Source: Pseudanabaena sp. M53BS1SP1A06MG (lineage in GTDB: Bacteria; Cyanobacteriota; Cyanobacteriia; Pseudanabaenales; Pseudanabaenaceae). From it: 50,913 bases of DNA. The DNA lies in the NCBI GenBank assembly GCA_020404105.1, contig JADBWH010000009.1, forward strand, positions 1 to 50,913, given 5' to 3'. Numbering within the stretch: the stretch's first letter is position 1; every line of letters starts with the position of its first letter. The notes beneath the pieces were generated by a model that had not been told where the DNA came from, did no database searches, and was given only the letters and a program-made list of their open reading frames with translations. Of this stretch, positions 17,661 through 25,285 are shown in pieces. The translations under genes were made by a program, and so were the position numbers.

Positions 17661-18150
17661 AGTTTGCAGTTTTATCGTAAAACTGTTTATTCAATACACA
17701 CAATTATAGTAGAACCTACCAAAATATTTATTCATATTTAAAGTATTTTTTTATAGATAGAGTTGTTTCCTTATCTTCGGCAGTAAAAAAACTAGATATA
17801 GTTTAGTTTGCTTGCCAAGCTATAAACACCAACATCCTGCAATTTCTTGCAACTTTTTCTCTCACTTTCCCGTCATTGCTCAGTATTACATCATTTAGTT
17901 ACAGTGCTTTGTACTAAAACCCAGAAAATATTTTTGAAAGTGTCGCAAAGCAACACTTTCAAAATATTTCAGTACTACTCAAAGCCTCAATAGACTGTAA
18001 ATTTAAACTTAAGCTGTATTTTTTTGATAACTCTCAACCTAGTAACTCTAAATGCTTGGTGATTGGTAATCAGGCGATTGGAATATATCCTGAATATTAT
18101 ATTTGCATTTGACGATTACTAGCCAATAAATAGATGAAGTAATTGTAAAT
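17661..18150. other. Divergent intergenic region nadA / M48 protease
   Basis: 490 bp with no supported ORF. It holds the two divergent promoter regions and one complete family C repeat (17903-18000). Confidence 0.55.
17903..18000. repeat. Family C repeat, full copy
   Basis: Order: GTGCTTTGTACTAAAACCC, AGAAAATATTTTT, a GAAAGTGTCGC..GCAACACTTTC hairpin, then AAAATATTTCAGTACTACTC and AAAGCCTCAATAGACTGTA. The outer ends (GCTTTGTACT and, reversed, GCTTTGAGTAGTACT) are inverted repeats. Confidence 0.75.
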
Positions 18151-19029
18151 ATGAAAATATCAATTTCCCAATTGTCAAAATTAATTAGCCAAAAATTTCA
18201 GCGCTACTGGAAATTTGTCATCCCTTCCTTGATGTCTCTAATTTTGGCAGTTACTCTCAATCCCTTTGTAGTTAGTGCCTTTGATCTCTCTGATCTATTT
18301 CGTATTTTGCCATCAGCCATTCAAATTATTCGGCTTTCTAGTATTGGTGATAATGATGAAATTGCTCTTGGGAGACAAATTGATGCTCAAATTCAACAAG
18401 AGGTAAGAATCAGTCGAGATCCCGCAGCAAATGCTCTAGTTAATCGTTTAGGAAAGATCCTCGCACCAAGGAGCGATCGCCCAAATATTCCTTATACATT
18501 TCGTGTAGTAGATGATAAAAATCTTAATGCATTCGCGACTATGGGGGGCTTTGTTTATATTAATACAGGGACGATCGCTGCTTCCGACAACGTAGCGCAA
18601 CTAGCCAGTGTCATCGGTCATGAAATGGGACATATTGCGGGTCGTCACGCCCTAGAGCAAATGAAACAAATGGCGATCGCTCAAGGTATTGCCACAATTG
18701 CTGGGGTGGCTGATGATCGTTTAGTTGGTATTGGTGTAGATTTAGCACTACGCTTACCCAATAGCCGTGAAGCCGAATTTGATGCTGACCGTCGAGGTTT
18801 GATGAATATTACCAGAGCAGGATTTGCAGCAAGAGCGATGCCTGCTTTCATGCAAAAACTCGCTAGTGCTAGCAATGGTGGTAATGCTCCTGCATTTTTG
18901 AGTACTCACCCTGCAACAAATGATCGTATTAATGCTCTTAATAAAGCAATTCAAGCCAATAACTTTAATACTTCAGGCGGCTTGAACGATACTGAATATC
19001 AAAGAATTTGGCGATCGCGTTTCCGCTAA
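18151..19029 (+). CDS. M48 family metallopeptidase
   Basis: Zinc protease of the Oma1/BepA/HtpX clan. The active site HEMGH is at 157-161, with the third ligand likely E209 in SREAEFDADRRG. An N-terminal hydrophobic segment (about 22-45) precedes the mature domain and could be a signal peptide or anchor, placing the protease in the periplasm or thylakoid lumen. The DDKNLNAFATMGGFVYINTG block and the C-terminal STHPATNDRI motif are typical of the YcaL/LoiP/BepA group, implying a role in envelope protein quality control. 292 residues, monocistronic. Confidence 0.93.
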   Translation: MKISISQLSKLISQKFQRYWKFVIPSLMSLILAVTLNPFVVSAFDLSDLFRILPSAIQIIRLSSIGDNDEIALGRQIDAQIQQEVRISRDPAANALVNRLGKILAPRSDRPNIPYTFRVVDDKNLNAFATMGGFVYINTGTIAASDNVAQLASVIGHEMGHIAGRHALEQMKQMAIAQGIATIAGVADDRLVGIGVDLALRLPNSREAEFDADRRGLMNITRAGFAARAMPAFMQKLASASNGGNAPAFLSTHPATNDRINALNKAIQANNFNTSGGLNDTEYQRIWRSRFR

Positions 19030-19032
19030 TTA

Positions 19033-19104
19033 ATGCGAGTTCGGGATCATTTACACGGGATTTGAGAGGGGGGCGTGACCCCCTCTCTCAAAGTCTAAAA
19101 GTAA
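19033..19104. repeat. Family G repeat, inverted partial copy
   Basis: GAGTTCGGGATCATTTACAC, then a GATTTGAGAGGGGG / CCCCCTCTCTCAAA hairpin. This is the reverse of the right half of the copies at 2069-2208 and 44776-44892. It begins within 10 bp of the M48 protease stop. Confidence 0.65.
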
Positions 19105-19119
19105 AATCCTTGTTATGCC

Positions 19120-19305
19120 AGGTTTTGGGGATATCTGAATTTTGGGGTCATTCCGATGCGTTGGATTGTTGAACGTTCCAATGCATGGATGGAGCATTGT
19201 AAAAGTCTCATCAAAAACTTAGACAGAACTTTAGATAATGCTAATGCTAGAATTCTTCTTTGCTTTATCAGGCTTATGCTTAAGCGCATTGCTAAAGCTT
19301 CCTAA
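19120..19305 (+). pseudogene. IS5-superfamily transposase remnant, C-terminus
   Basis: A frame ending TAA at 19303-19305 gives FGVIPMRWIVERSNAWMEHC and KSLIKNLDRTLDNANARILL, then CFIRLMLKRIAKAS. RWIVERSNAW carries the conserved R and E of the DDE C-terminal motif. It differs from the IS5-type end at 3-146, so it comes from another subgroup. Only about 60 residues survive and the catalytic D residues are lost. Confidence 0.75.
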
Positions 19306-19321
19306 GATACCAAATGAGTTC

Positions 19322-19435
19322 TATAGCAGACCTAAATGAGATGTAAGTAGCCTCGACTTCGCTCAGCTATCGTTTATTAGATGGCTGAGCGAAGTCGAAG
19401 CTAATGATTTCTACAACTGATTTAAGATTGCTATA
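19322..19435. repeat. TATAGC-ended element with family D hairpin
   Basis: Left end TATAGCAGACCTAAATGAGA; right end reversed TATAGCAATCTTAAATCAG. The core hairpin has TCGACTTCGCTCAGC / GCTGAGCGAAGTCGA arms (19353-19398). Confidence 0.7.
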
Positions 19436-19480
19436 TATGAGTTTGTTAACTAAACATTGCTAGAAAATGTGATCGCTAGG

Positions 19481-20731
19481 ATGGGTTTAATGAAAAGTGT
19501 AGATATTGATTCTGTAAATGCTGGCTCAGATGATTACAGAAATCAGCCATTCAAAATTGAGTTTACGGGTGGTCTTAAGAAAGGTAGAACGCAGAGACCG
19601 ATTCAGTCAGTTACCGTTGCCTATAGTTCTCTTTCAAGTAAATTGCAATCAATTCATCGACTAGGTGGCAAAATTGTCAATGTATCTATTTCTCGATTTC
19701 ATGCCGAACATATTGATACAAAGCATACTGCCTCTGACACGTCTGAAAACATTACTGCGATCGCCCAAAGTCTTGAACCTCAACTGGAGGTTAATATTAA
19801 ACTTGAACCTATTTCTGAGGTAGTCTCTGCGACCACTCCTGAAGAAATTTCAAATAATCTTGCCGAGACCGAACTTACACCTGAAAAAATTGTAGAAACC
19901 ACAGTTGAAACTGTAAATATACCTGAAACACCTAAAACTGTTTCTACAAAGATTGAGACTAATGAGTCTAAATCCGAACATATTGAAATCAATTCTGTAG
20001 TTACACAAGTAGTTACAGACAATAAACTAATTAATTCACAAAAATCTAAGCCGATCGCATTAACAGCAAAACTTAAAAAATCTAGAGCTTCAGCAAAAAG
20101 TCATGGATTTAATAAACGTGAGTCTAAACCTACAACTCATAAACCGATCTTTGTAGATGCAATTGATTCTTCTCATCACAATGTTGCTCTATCTCTAGGG
20201 AAAGAATCTGAGCATTTAATACAACAGGTTGTTGAAATTAATCCTGATGTATCTGTGGAATCTGTAGAGCAAGCTAGTGTCTCTATCGCTGATCAAAAGG
20301 TTTCTGAGCAGGATATAATCCTCGAATTGGCAATAGAAACTGCTCCTGTATTTTCAGAATCCGTAATTTCTAATACGGTTGCTGCGGAAACAATTATTCC
20401 TGCGGCTTTAGAGAATAATCTAGAAATTGATGAAACAGTTATTGCAGTTACAGAAGAAGCTTTAGAAATTAATGTTAATGCTGTCGTTAACGAGCAATTT
20501 CACCATAAAGAACCTATCCCAGAATCTCTTCTTGAACTAATCCAGACGGATATTCGCGACACATTAGAGCCGATAGTCGAAGATATACATGCGATCGCTA
20601 CAGAAACTATCTTTGCATCTATGCCTCCAGTTGAAGCAGCAACACCATTAGCGAAACTGAAAAAATCGAAAACCGATAGTAAGTCGGGGCATGGTTTCAA
20701 TAAACCTAAATCTCCCAAAACCTCTAAGTAG
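19481..20731 (+). CDS. CpcD-like domain protein with long disordered tail and two GHGFNK-type repeats
   Basis: From ATG 19481, 416 residues. Residues about 19-70 resemble the CpcD phycobilisome-linker domain: FKIEFTGGLKKG, then VTVAYSSLSSKLQSIHRLGG and KIVNVS, like the Y-S..L...I..LGGKIV core of rod-capping linkers. The rest is low-complexity, acidic and probably disordered (rich in E, T, V, I). It is broken by two basic motifs: AKLKKSRASAKSHGFNK (196-212) and AKLKKSKTDSKSGHGFNK (391-408), the second at the C-terminus. It has no cysteine or membrane segment. Other starts: ATG 19490 (preceded by AGGATGGG) or TTG 19457. A phycobilisome-associated scaffold is an inference. Confidence 0.75.
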   Translation: MGLMKSVDIDSVNAGSDDYRNQPFKIEFTGGLKKGRTQRPIQSVTVAYSSLSSKLQSIHRLGGKIVNVSISRFHAEHIDTKHTASDTSENITAIAQSLEPQLEVNIKLEPISEVVSATTPEEISNNLAETELTPEKIVETTVETVNIPETPKTVSTKIETNESKSEHIEINSVVTQVVTDNKLINSQKSKPIALTAKLKKSRASAKSHGFNKRESKPTTHKPIFVDAIDSSHHNVALSLGKESEHLIQQVVEINPDVSVESVEQASVSIADQKVSEQDIILELAIETAPVFSESVISNTVAAETIIPAALENNLEIDETVIAVTEEALEINVNAVVNEQFHHKEPIPESLLELIQTDIRDTLEPIVEDIHAIATETIFASMPPVEAATPLAKLKKSKTDSKSGHGFNKPKSPKTSK

Positions 20732-20766
20732 TCAAACTTCATAGTCAAATTTCGCGATCGCTTCTT

Positions 20767-20840
20767 ATAGCGTTTTTCAAGCAAGTTAGGTACGTAGAAA
20801 TTTCCTTTGAAATTAAACGACTTAGATTGCCTTATAGCAT
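20767..20840. repeat. Partial TATAGC-ended repeat
   Basis: TATAGCGTTTTTCAAGCAAG, then TTAGGTACGTAG, matches the reversed right end of 11867-11961. The other end (CCTTATAGC at about 20831) is only loosely similar. Confidence 0.4.
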
Positions 20841-20890
20841 TCCCAATCAAACACTCGTGAGACCAGATGGTAGGAATTCTGGCTATTTAC

Positions 20891-20968
20891 CAAAAGTACA
20901 GCGCATTGGGCTTACTGAAACCCCAGAAATATTTTTGAAAGTGGTGCGAATCGCCACTTTCAAAAATA
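20891..20968. repeat. Family C repeat, left part
   Basis: AGCGCATTGGGCTTACTGAA, ACCCCAGAAATATTTTT and a GAAAGTGGTGCG..CGCCACTTTC hairpin. The usual right tail is replaced by a family B element that starts immediately after. Confidence 0.65.
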
Positions 20969-21049
20969 GGTAGTGCTGCAAAGTAATTTTTTTAGTAACT
21001 GTGTTGCGGGCGCTTCGCGCCCGCAACACAGTTACATTGCATGACTACC
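20969..21049. repeat. Family B 81-bp fold-back element, copy 2
   Basis: GGTAGTGCTGCAAAGTAATT at the left, TTACATTGCATGACTACC at the right, and a perfect TGTGTTGCGGGCGC / GCGCCCGCAACACA hairpin in the middle. Confidence 0.85.
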
Positions 21050-21245
21050 GTTTTGTGATGATCAACAAATTATTTTCTGATTTTTCCTGAATTGAGCCTG
21101 ACAGTAAATCAGATTTTTCAGGCTGAGAATGTAATCTAAGGATAAGCAACTTTAATAGCTTTGTCATTTGAGTAATTAGTACTAGAATCTTTTAAGCTAA
21201 AGAAAGCTTGAGATACTATTCGTTAACAAATCAATAGATAGGGCA

Positions 21246-22085
21246 ATGGATGGGACAATGGACGAGTTAAGCAATGTTCTAGCATTGGCAACTGATGAGG
21301 AGCTATATCAAATTGCGGATATACTGTTTCGGCGCAAGTTCAACCCCATTGATTATGTAGCTACCCCTCCTGTCAAAGAATTGCAAAGCTGGGATCGCGA
21401 TGAACTCATTGAGGCGATCGCTAAGCGTTTTCGATTTTTGGCTGCCGATGGTTTGACGGTGCTCCGCCGCAAAACTAGTAATGTCAGCTACCGTGAAGTC
21501 CTAGAGCGTGTCTGTCAGCACCTCAATATTAAATATTCTAAAAACCAAAGTGTTGAGGAAATCGAATCCGAGTTATTTCTAAATTTAATTAGCAATTCTT
21601 GGAAAAAGCTCTCCCCACAAGAACGCTCTGACCTTGATGATTCTCTGCAAGCTGCCCTTACAGAGTCGGACTTAAAAAAATCCTTGCCACTTGATGCTCA
21701 GCGTAACCCCATGAGTTTGTTGCTCAAAGGTGGTAGCGCGATCGCCGTGAGTACCGTTATTCGTTCAGCAGTATTAAATGCGATCGCCCGCCAAATGGCA
21801 TGGCACTTTGCATCTTACCAAGTTGGCTATGAAGTTTTGAAGGCAGGTGGCACGGCACTCGCTACGAGGTTAAATGCCTATGTCTCCACCTATTTAGCAA
21901 AACGCGGGATGGCAGTTGCAGCAACTCAATATACTGCGGCGAGAACCGTTTTTTCAGTAATTACCCCTGCGCTATGGGGTTTGTTTTTTGCGGATTTGGG
22001 TTGGCGGGCGATCGCTACAAATTACGGACGTATCATTCCTGCAATTTTTATTATTGCCCAAATCAGATTACTGAGAATGTCTTAA
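21246..22085 (+). CDS. YaaW-like (UPF0174) family protein
   Basis: 279 residues related to E. coli YaaW, which has no firm function. The recognisable core is the ISNSWKKLSPQERSDLDDSL helix and the C-terminal YGRIIPAIFIIAQIRLLRM, equivalent to YaaW's terminal TIPAVLQIACLRR. In between is an Ala/Gly-rich moderately hydrophobic stretch (about 155-260: GGSAIAVSTVIRSAVLNAIA, VFSVITPALWGLFFADLGW) that may be membrane-associated. The N-terminal 60 residues are acidic and helical. ATG 21246, with an alternative ATG at 21258. Monocistronic, with a perfect terminator. Confidence 0.75.
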   Translation: MDGTMDELSNVLALATDEELYQIADILFRRKFNPIDYVATPPVKELQSWDRDELIEAIAKRFRFLAADGLTVLRRKTSNVSYREVLERVCQHLNIKYSKNQSVEEIESELFLNLISNSWKKLSPQERSDLDDSLQAALTESDLKKSLPLDAQRNPMSLLLKGGSAIAVSTVIRSAVLNAIARQMAWHFASYQVGYEVLKAGGTALATRLNAYVSTYLAKRGMAVAATQYTAARTVFSVITPALWGLFFADLGWRAIATNYGRIIPAIFIIAQIRLLRMS

Positions 22086-22100
22086 TTCTTGGGGTTAGAT

Positions 22101-22145
22101 GCAAATAAAAAAGGAAATTGCGTAGCAATTTCCTTTTTTATTTGC
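22101..22145 (+). terminator. Terminator after the YaaW-like gene
   Basis: 21-bp perfect stem (AAAAAAGGAAATTGC / GCAATTTCCTTTTTT core) with a GTA loop, 15 bp after the stop. Confidence 0.85.
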
Positions 22146-22189
22146 ACTACAATAGAGAATATGTTACGGATTGTTAAGAGAAATCCTGT

Positions 22190-22810
22190 ATGACCCTCAC
22201 CTCAGTTCAAAGTATCCAAAGTACTACTGCTCAAACTTGGAATCGGATCGAAGAACCCATGTGGCAGGGTAGCGAAGATGATATTCGTAAAGGCTTGCCC
22301 TTTAATCTGCTATCTCCGACTTGGCAGATGTTTTTAATGGGCGATGGAGCACCTACGCGACATCTGCAGCTATTAACCCAATCTGACATTTCGGTCGATG
22401 TGCTTGCCATGACTAATATTGGTGATGATGACGATAATGCCCCATCAGATATTTCCTTAATTGCTGCACCACGAATTCGTCGCCAAATCTTTTTGCGATC
22501 GCAAAAAACAGGAGAGATTTTTTCCCATGCAACTTCATGGTGGTCAGAAGATGCGATGCAAAAATATTTAAAAGATCCTTCTCTGCCGATCTGGGTCAGC
22601 CTCAATCAAAAGTACACAGAGCTTTATCGCGATCTCAAAGGTATTTACAAGGGCGCTTGTCCTCAATTAGCACAACCCTTTGGCTATCCAGAGAATCAGG
22701 AATACTGGGCAAGACATTATCTGCTATGGCATGGAGGTGAGCCAATCACCATGCTCTATGAAATTTATTCACCAGCGATAGGTAAATATCTCGGCTCAAG
22801 TAGTCTCTAA
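22190..22810 (+). CDS. Chorismate lyase, cyanobacterial Ycf21 type
   Basis: Probably converts chorismate to 4-hydroxybenzoate plus pyruvate, the entry step to plastoquinone head-group synthesis in cyanobacteria. The 206 residues match the Ycf21 / DUF98 group: LLSPTWQMFLMGDGAPTRHL, RRQIFLRSQKTGEIFSHATS followed by WW, ELYRDLKGIYKG and the C-terminal YLLWHGGEPITMLYEIYSP. No transmembrane segment. The DDDDN stretch near residue 80 is probably a surface loop. Function comes from family knowledge; identity to the family is strong. Confidence 0.88.
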   Translation: MTLTSVQSIQSTTAQTWNRIEEPMWQGSEDDIRKGLPFNLLSPTWQMFLMGDGAPTRHLQLLTQSDISVDVLAMTNIGDDDDNAPSDISLIAAPRIRRQIFLRSQKTGEIFSHATSWWSEDAMQKYLKDPSLPIWVSLNQKYTELYRDLKGIYKGACPQLAQPFGYPENQEYWARHYLLWHGGEPITMLYEIYSPAIGKYLGSSSL

Positions 22811-22840
22811 TCCCAAAGCTAAAAATGGCTACGCCATTTT

Positions 22841-22921
22841 GGTAGTTATGCAATGTAATTGTGTTGCGGGCGCGAAGCCGCCCGCAACACAATTACTCAA
22901 AAATTACTGTGCAGCACTACC
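22841..22921. repeat. Family B 81-bp fold-back element, copy 3 (inverted)
   Basis: Inverse orientation to copies 1 and 2: GGTAGTTATGCAATGTAATT at the left and GTGCAGCACTACC at the right. The central hairpin is TGTGTTGCGGGCG / CGCCCGCAACACA. Again exactly 81 bp. Confidence 0.85.
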
Positions 22922-23007
22922 GCCGTTTTTAGCTTAAAATGAAGCGCACAAAATGTACTTCGTTTTTTAGGCGCAGTAGCGCTATATAATCGCGTTGTAG
23001 CGAGTCG

Positions 23008-23490
23008 GTGACTGCATTGATTGCCATTTATCCTGGTAGTTTCGACCCCATTACCTTTGGTCATCTTGATATTATTAAGCGCGGTAGTCATCTCTTTGAG
23101 CGTGTGATTGTTGCCGTATTACGCAATCCTAATAAAACGCCTCTCTTTACGATGGAGGAACGGATGACACAAATTCGAGAGGCAACGCGGCATTTAGATA
23201 ATGTTGATGTCGATACGTTTACGGGATTAACCGTCACCTATGCCCATCTCATGAAAGCACAAGTTCTAATTCGGGGTTTACGCGCAGTTTCTGATTTTGA
23301 AATGGAATTGCAGATGGCGCACACCAATAAAACCTTGGCTAATGACATTGAAACTGTATTTTTATCTACTTCTAATGAATATAGTTACTTAAGCAGTAGT
23401 GTGGTTCGGGAAATTGCCAGATTTGGCGGCGTGATCGAGCATCTAGTTACGCCCGAAGTAGCGATCGCCCTCAGACAAAAATTTCTCTAA
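23008..23490 (+). CDS. coaD: Phosphopantetheine adenylyltransferase
   Basis: Transfers AMP to 4'-phosphopantetheine to form dephospho-CoA, the penultimate step of CoA synthesis. Nucleotidyltransferase motif [16 protein letters not shown] (T/HxGH variant TFGH), substrate loop [20 protein letters not shown], and the C-terminal [18 protein letters not shown] with the conserved S-S-x-V-R. 160 residues, normal length. The frame starts at GTG 23008; a TTG at 23017 would give the commoner short N-terminus (M-I-A-I-Y-P-G). A perfect hairpin follows the stop at once. Confidence 0.96.
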   Translation: MTALIAIYPGSFDPITFGHLDIIKRGSHLFERVIVAVLRNPNKTPLFTMEERMTQIREATRHLDNVDVDTFTGLTVTYAHLMKAQVLIRGLRAVSDFEMELQMAHTNKTLANDIETVFLSTSNEYSYLSSSVVREIARFGGVIEHLVTPEVAIALRQKFL

Positions 23491-23492
23491 TA

Positions 23493-23530
23493 CCAAATCA
23501 AAAAAGTGTAACTACACTTTTTTGATTTGG
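23493..23530 (+). terminator. coaD terminator
   Basis: 18-bp perfect stem CCAAATCAAAAAAGTGTA / TACACTTTTTTGATTTGG with a 2-nt loop, beginning 3 bp after the coaD stop. A second AAATAAAGAAAT / ATTTCTTTATTT hairpin follows at 23555-23587. Confidence 0.75.
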
Positions 23531-23599
23531 AAAACAAACCCCGTATGGATTTTGAAATAAAGAAATAGCTACGCCATTTCTTTATTTGGTATAAAGTAA

Positions 23600-23620
23600 A
23601 AGCCTCGCAATGTGAGGCTT
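23600..23620 (-). terminator. argF terminator
   Basis: AAGCCTC / GAGGCTT stem, 7-nt loop. On the minus strand it is followed by the T-rich tail TTTACTTTAT, just after the argF stop. Confidence 0.65.
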
Positions 23621-23624
23621 GTGG

Positions 23625-24536
23625 CTATAAAACACTAGCTAGTAAAGCTTTTTGAGCATGGAGACGATTTTCCGCTTCATCCCAAATACGCGACTGATCA
23701 CCTTCCATCACTTCATCGGTAATCTCTTCACCTCGATGGGCTGGTAAACAATGCAAAGCAATCGCCTCGCGATCGGCTAAAGTCATAAGTTCAGAATTCA
23801 GTTGATAGGGTTGGAAAATAGGAATGCGATCTTCGGCTTCCGATTCCTGACCCATGCTTGCCCAAACATCGGTGTACAACACATGAGCCGCTTGGGAAGC
23901 TAGTTTAGGATCATCGGTGACAATAACTTCCGAATTAGTCGCTAAAGCCTTTGCCTGAGCAACTACTGTAGGATCTGGCATAAAGTTTTTCGGAGAGGCA
24001 ATTCGCACATTCATACCAACGAGGGCACAACCAATCATCAGGGAATGCGCCATATTATTACCATCACCGAGATAGGTCAGAGTCAGCCCCTTGAGCGTAC
24101 CGAAATTTTCTAATACAGTAAGCAAATCCGCTAATACTTGGCAAGGATGCTCTAAATCACTCAAAGCATTAATAATCGGGATCTTGGAAAATTTGGCAAA
24201 TGTCTCTAACTCCGCTTGCTCAAAGGTGCGAATGGCGAGAACATCCAAGTAGCGATCGAGAACTCTGGCAGTATCTTTGATTGGTTCACCACGGCTGACT
24301 TGGGTTACATTTGGATCGAGATCAATCACATGTCCCCCCAACTGGTGCATGGCAACGGTGAAGCTCACACGAGTTCGGGTCGAGGCTTTGCGGAACAGCA
24401 AACCAAGGGTTTTGCGCTGAAAGTCAAACTTTACTTCTCCTGTCTTGAGCTTTCGAGCAAGGGTCAGTAATTCTTGAATCTCGTTGGGTTGTAAGTCTGC
24501 CAGACTAAGTAGATCGCGTCCCTGAAGATTTCCCAT
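23625..24536 (-). CDS. argF: Ornithine carbamoyltransferase
   Basis: Makes citrulline from ornithine and carbamoyl phosphate in arginine synthesis. Carbamoyl-phosphate loop STRTRVSF (about 52-59), HPCQVLADLLT block, aspartate-binding-like region TYLGDGNNMAHSLM (the conserved N of the family), and the catalytic HCLPAHRGEEI. 303 residues, standard length. ATG at 24536. Transcribed alone; it converges on coaD with two opposed hairpins between the genes. Confidence 0.97.
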   Translation of the reverse strand: MGNLQGRDLLSLADLQPNEIQELLTLARKLKTGEVKFDFQRKTLGLLFRKASTRTRVSFTVAMHQLGGHVIDLDPNVTQVSRGEPIKDTARVLDRYLDVLAIRTFEQAELETFAKFSKIPIINALSDLEHPCQVLADLLTVLENFGTLKGLTLTYLGDGNNMAHSLMIGCALVGMNVRIASPKNFMPDPTVVAQAKALATNSEVIVTDDPKLASQAAHVLYTDVWASMGQESEAEDRIPIFQPYQLNSELMTLADREAIALHCLPAHRGEEITDEVMEGDQSRIWDEAENRLHAQKALLASVL

Positions 24537-24614
24537 TGTTGTTAAATAAGCTTGTGAAGAATTGATCTGAGATTATAAGTTACCGAGCAATAAGAAAAAT
24601 AACTGTTCAATAAT

Positions 24615-24662
24615 GTCAAGATTTAAATAAAGAAATACCCCTTTCTTTATTTAAATCTTGAC
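24615..24662 (-). terminator. Hairpin at the end of the YqeG-like gene
   Basis: 21-bp perfect stem (TCAAGATTTAAATAAAGAAA arm) with a TACCCC loop. The stop codon and last codons (24651-24662) form one arm. Confidence 0.6.
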
Positions 24663-25187
24663 CCCCGATTTGCGAGCAATCCAAATTTCCCAATTGCGGA
24701 GGAAGTTTGATCGCGCTTTAAAAATAGTTGCAATATTTGGTTTAAACAGGATCTCTTCGCTAAGAGGTTGCACCAAAATCGTGAACAAGCCCAGACGATT
24801 ACCTACTATCGTATCGGTAAATAGGCGATCGCCCACCATAGCAACTTGAGCAGGTGGTAGTTCCATTGCTTCGAGCACTTGACGCACAACGCGACGCGAT
24901 GGCTTACCTGCACGACTACGATAGGGAAGATTAAGGCTGTCGGCGACCTTTTGAATCCGGCGATCGCTAAAGTTATTACTTGCTAACCAAATGGGATATT
25001 GCTGGCGCATCAGTTCTACCCATTGATGAATCTCTTCTGAAACATCGGATTCATCATCACCGATGAGGGTATTATCAACATCCAAAATGAGACCACTTAA
25101 TCCATGTTTTTGCATTAACTGCGGAGTAATCGTGTAAATTGGTGCTGATAAAATTAAATCAGGAACAATAAGTCGCCAAGGTTTCAC
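24651..25187 (-). CDS. YqeG family HAD-IIIA phosphatase
   Basis: 178 residues. HAD motif I is GLILDVDNTLIG, motif II probably IWLASNNFSD, and motif III/IV VAMVGDRLFTDTIVGNRLGL. The group is related to the YqeG-type phosphatases and the mitochondrial phosphatidylglycerophosphate phosphatase Gep4, so it could supply the PgpA-like step of phosphatidylglycerol synthesis, important for thylakoids; that role is inference. No signal peptide. Same strand as mltG upstream but separated by about 100 bp and a hairpin. Confidence 0.92.
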   Translation of the reverse strand: MKPWRLIVPDLILSAPIYTITPQLMQKHGLSGLILDVDNTLIGDDESDVSEEIHQWVELMRQQYPIWLASNNFSDRRIQKVADSLNLPYRSRAGKPSRRVVRQVLEAMELPPAQVAMVGDRLFTDTIVGNRLGLFTILVQPLSEEILFKPNIATIFKARSNFLRNWEIWIARKSGVKI

Positions 25188-25259
25188 AAATAATTTAGTG
25201 TTTTAATTAAATAATTAAGAGTATTTTAACCCACAATCTCCATAAAATTAAAATGCGTA

Positions 25260-25284
25260 AAAAGCGGGTATTGCCCGCTTTTTA
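25260..25284 (-). terminator. mltG terminator
   Basis: AAAAAGCGGG / CCCGCTTTTT stem, 5-nt loop, one base beyond the mltG stop. On the minus strand the stem ends in T5. Confidence 0.8.
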
Positions 25285-25285
25285 G

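Larger units (their letters stand above)
20732..21245. other. Repeat-filled gap
   Basis: No gene. It carries, in order, a partial E-like end (TATAGCGTTTTTCAAGC at 20767), a family C repeat (20891-20968), a family B element (20969-21049) and the AT-rich upstream region of the YaaW-like gene. Confidence 0.6.
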
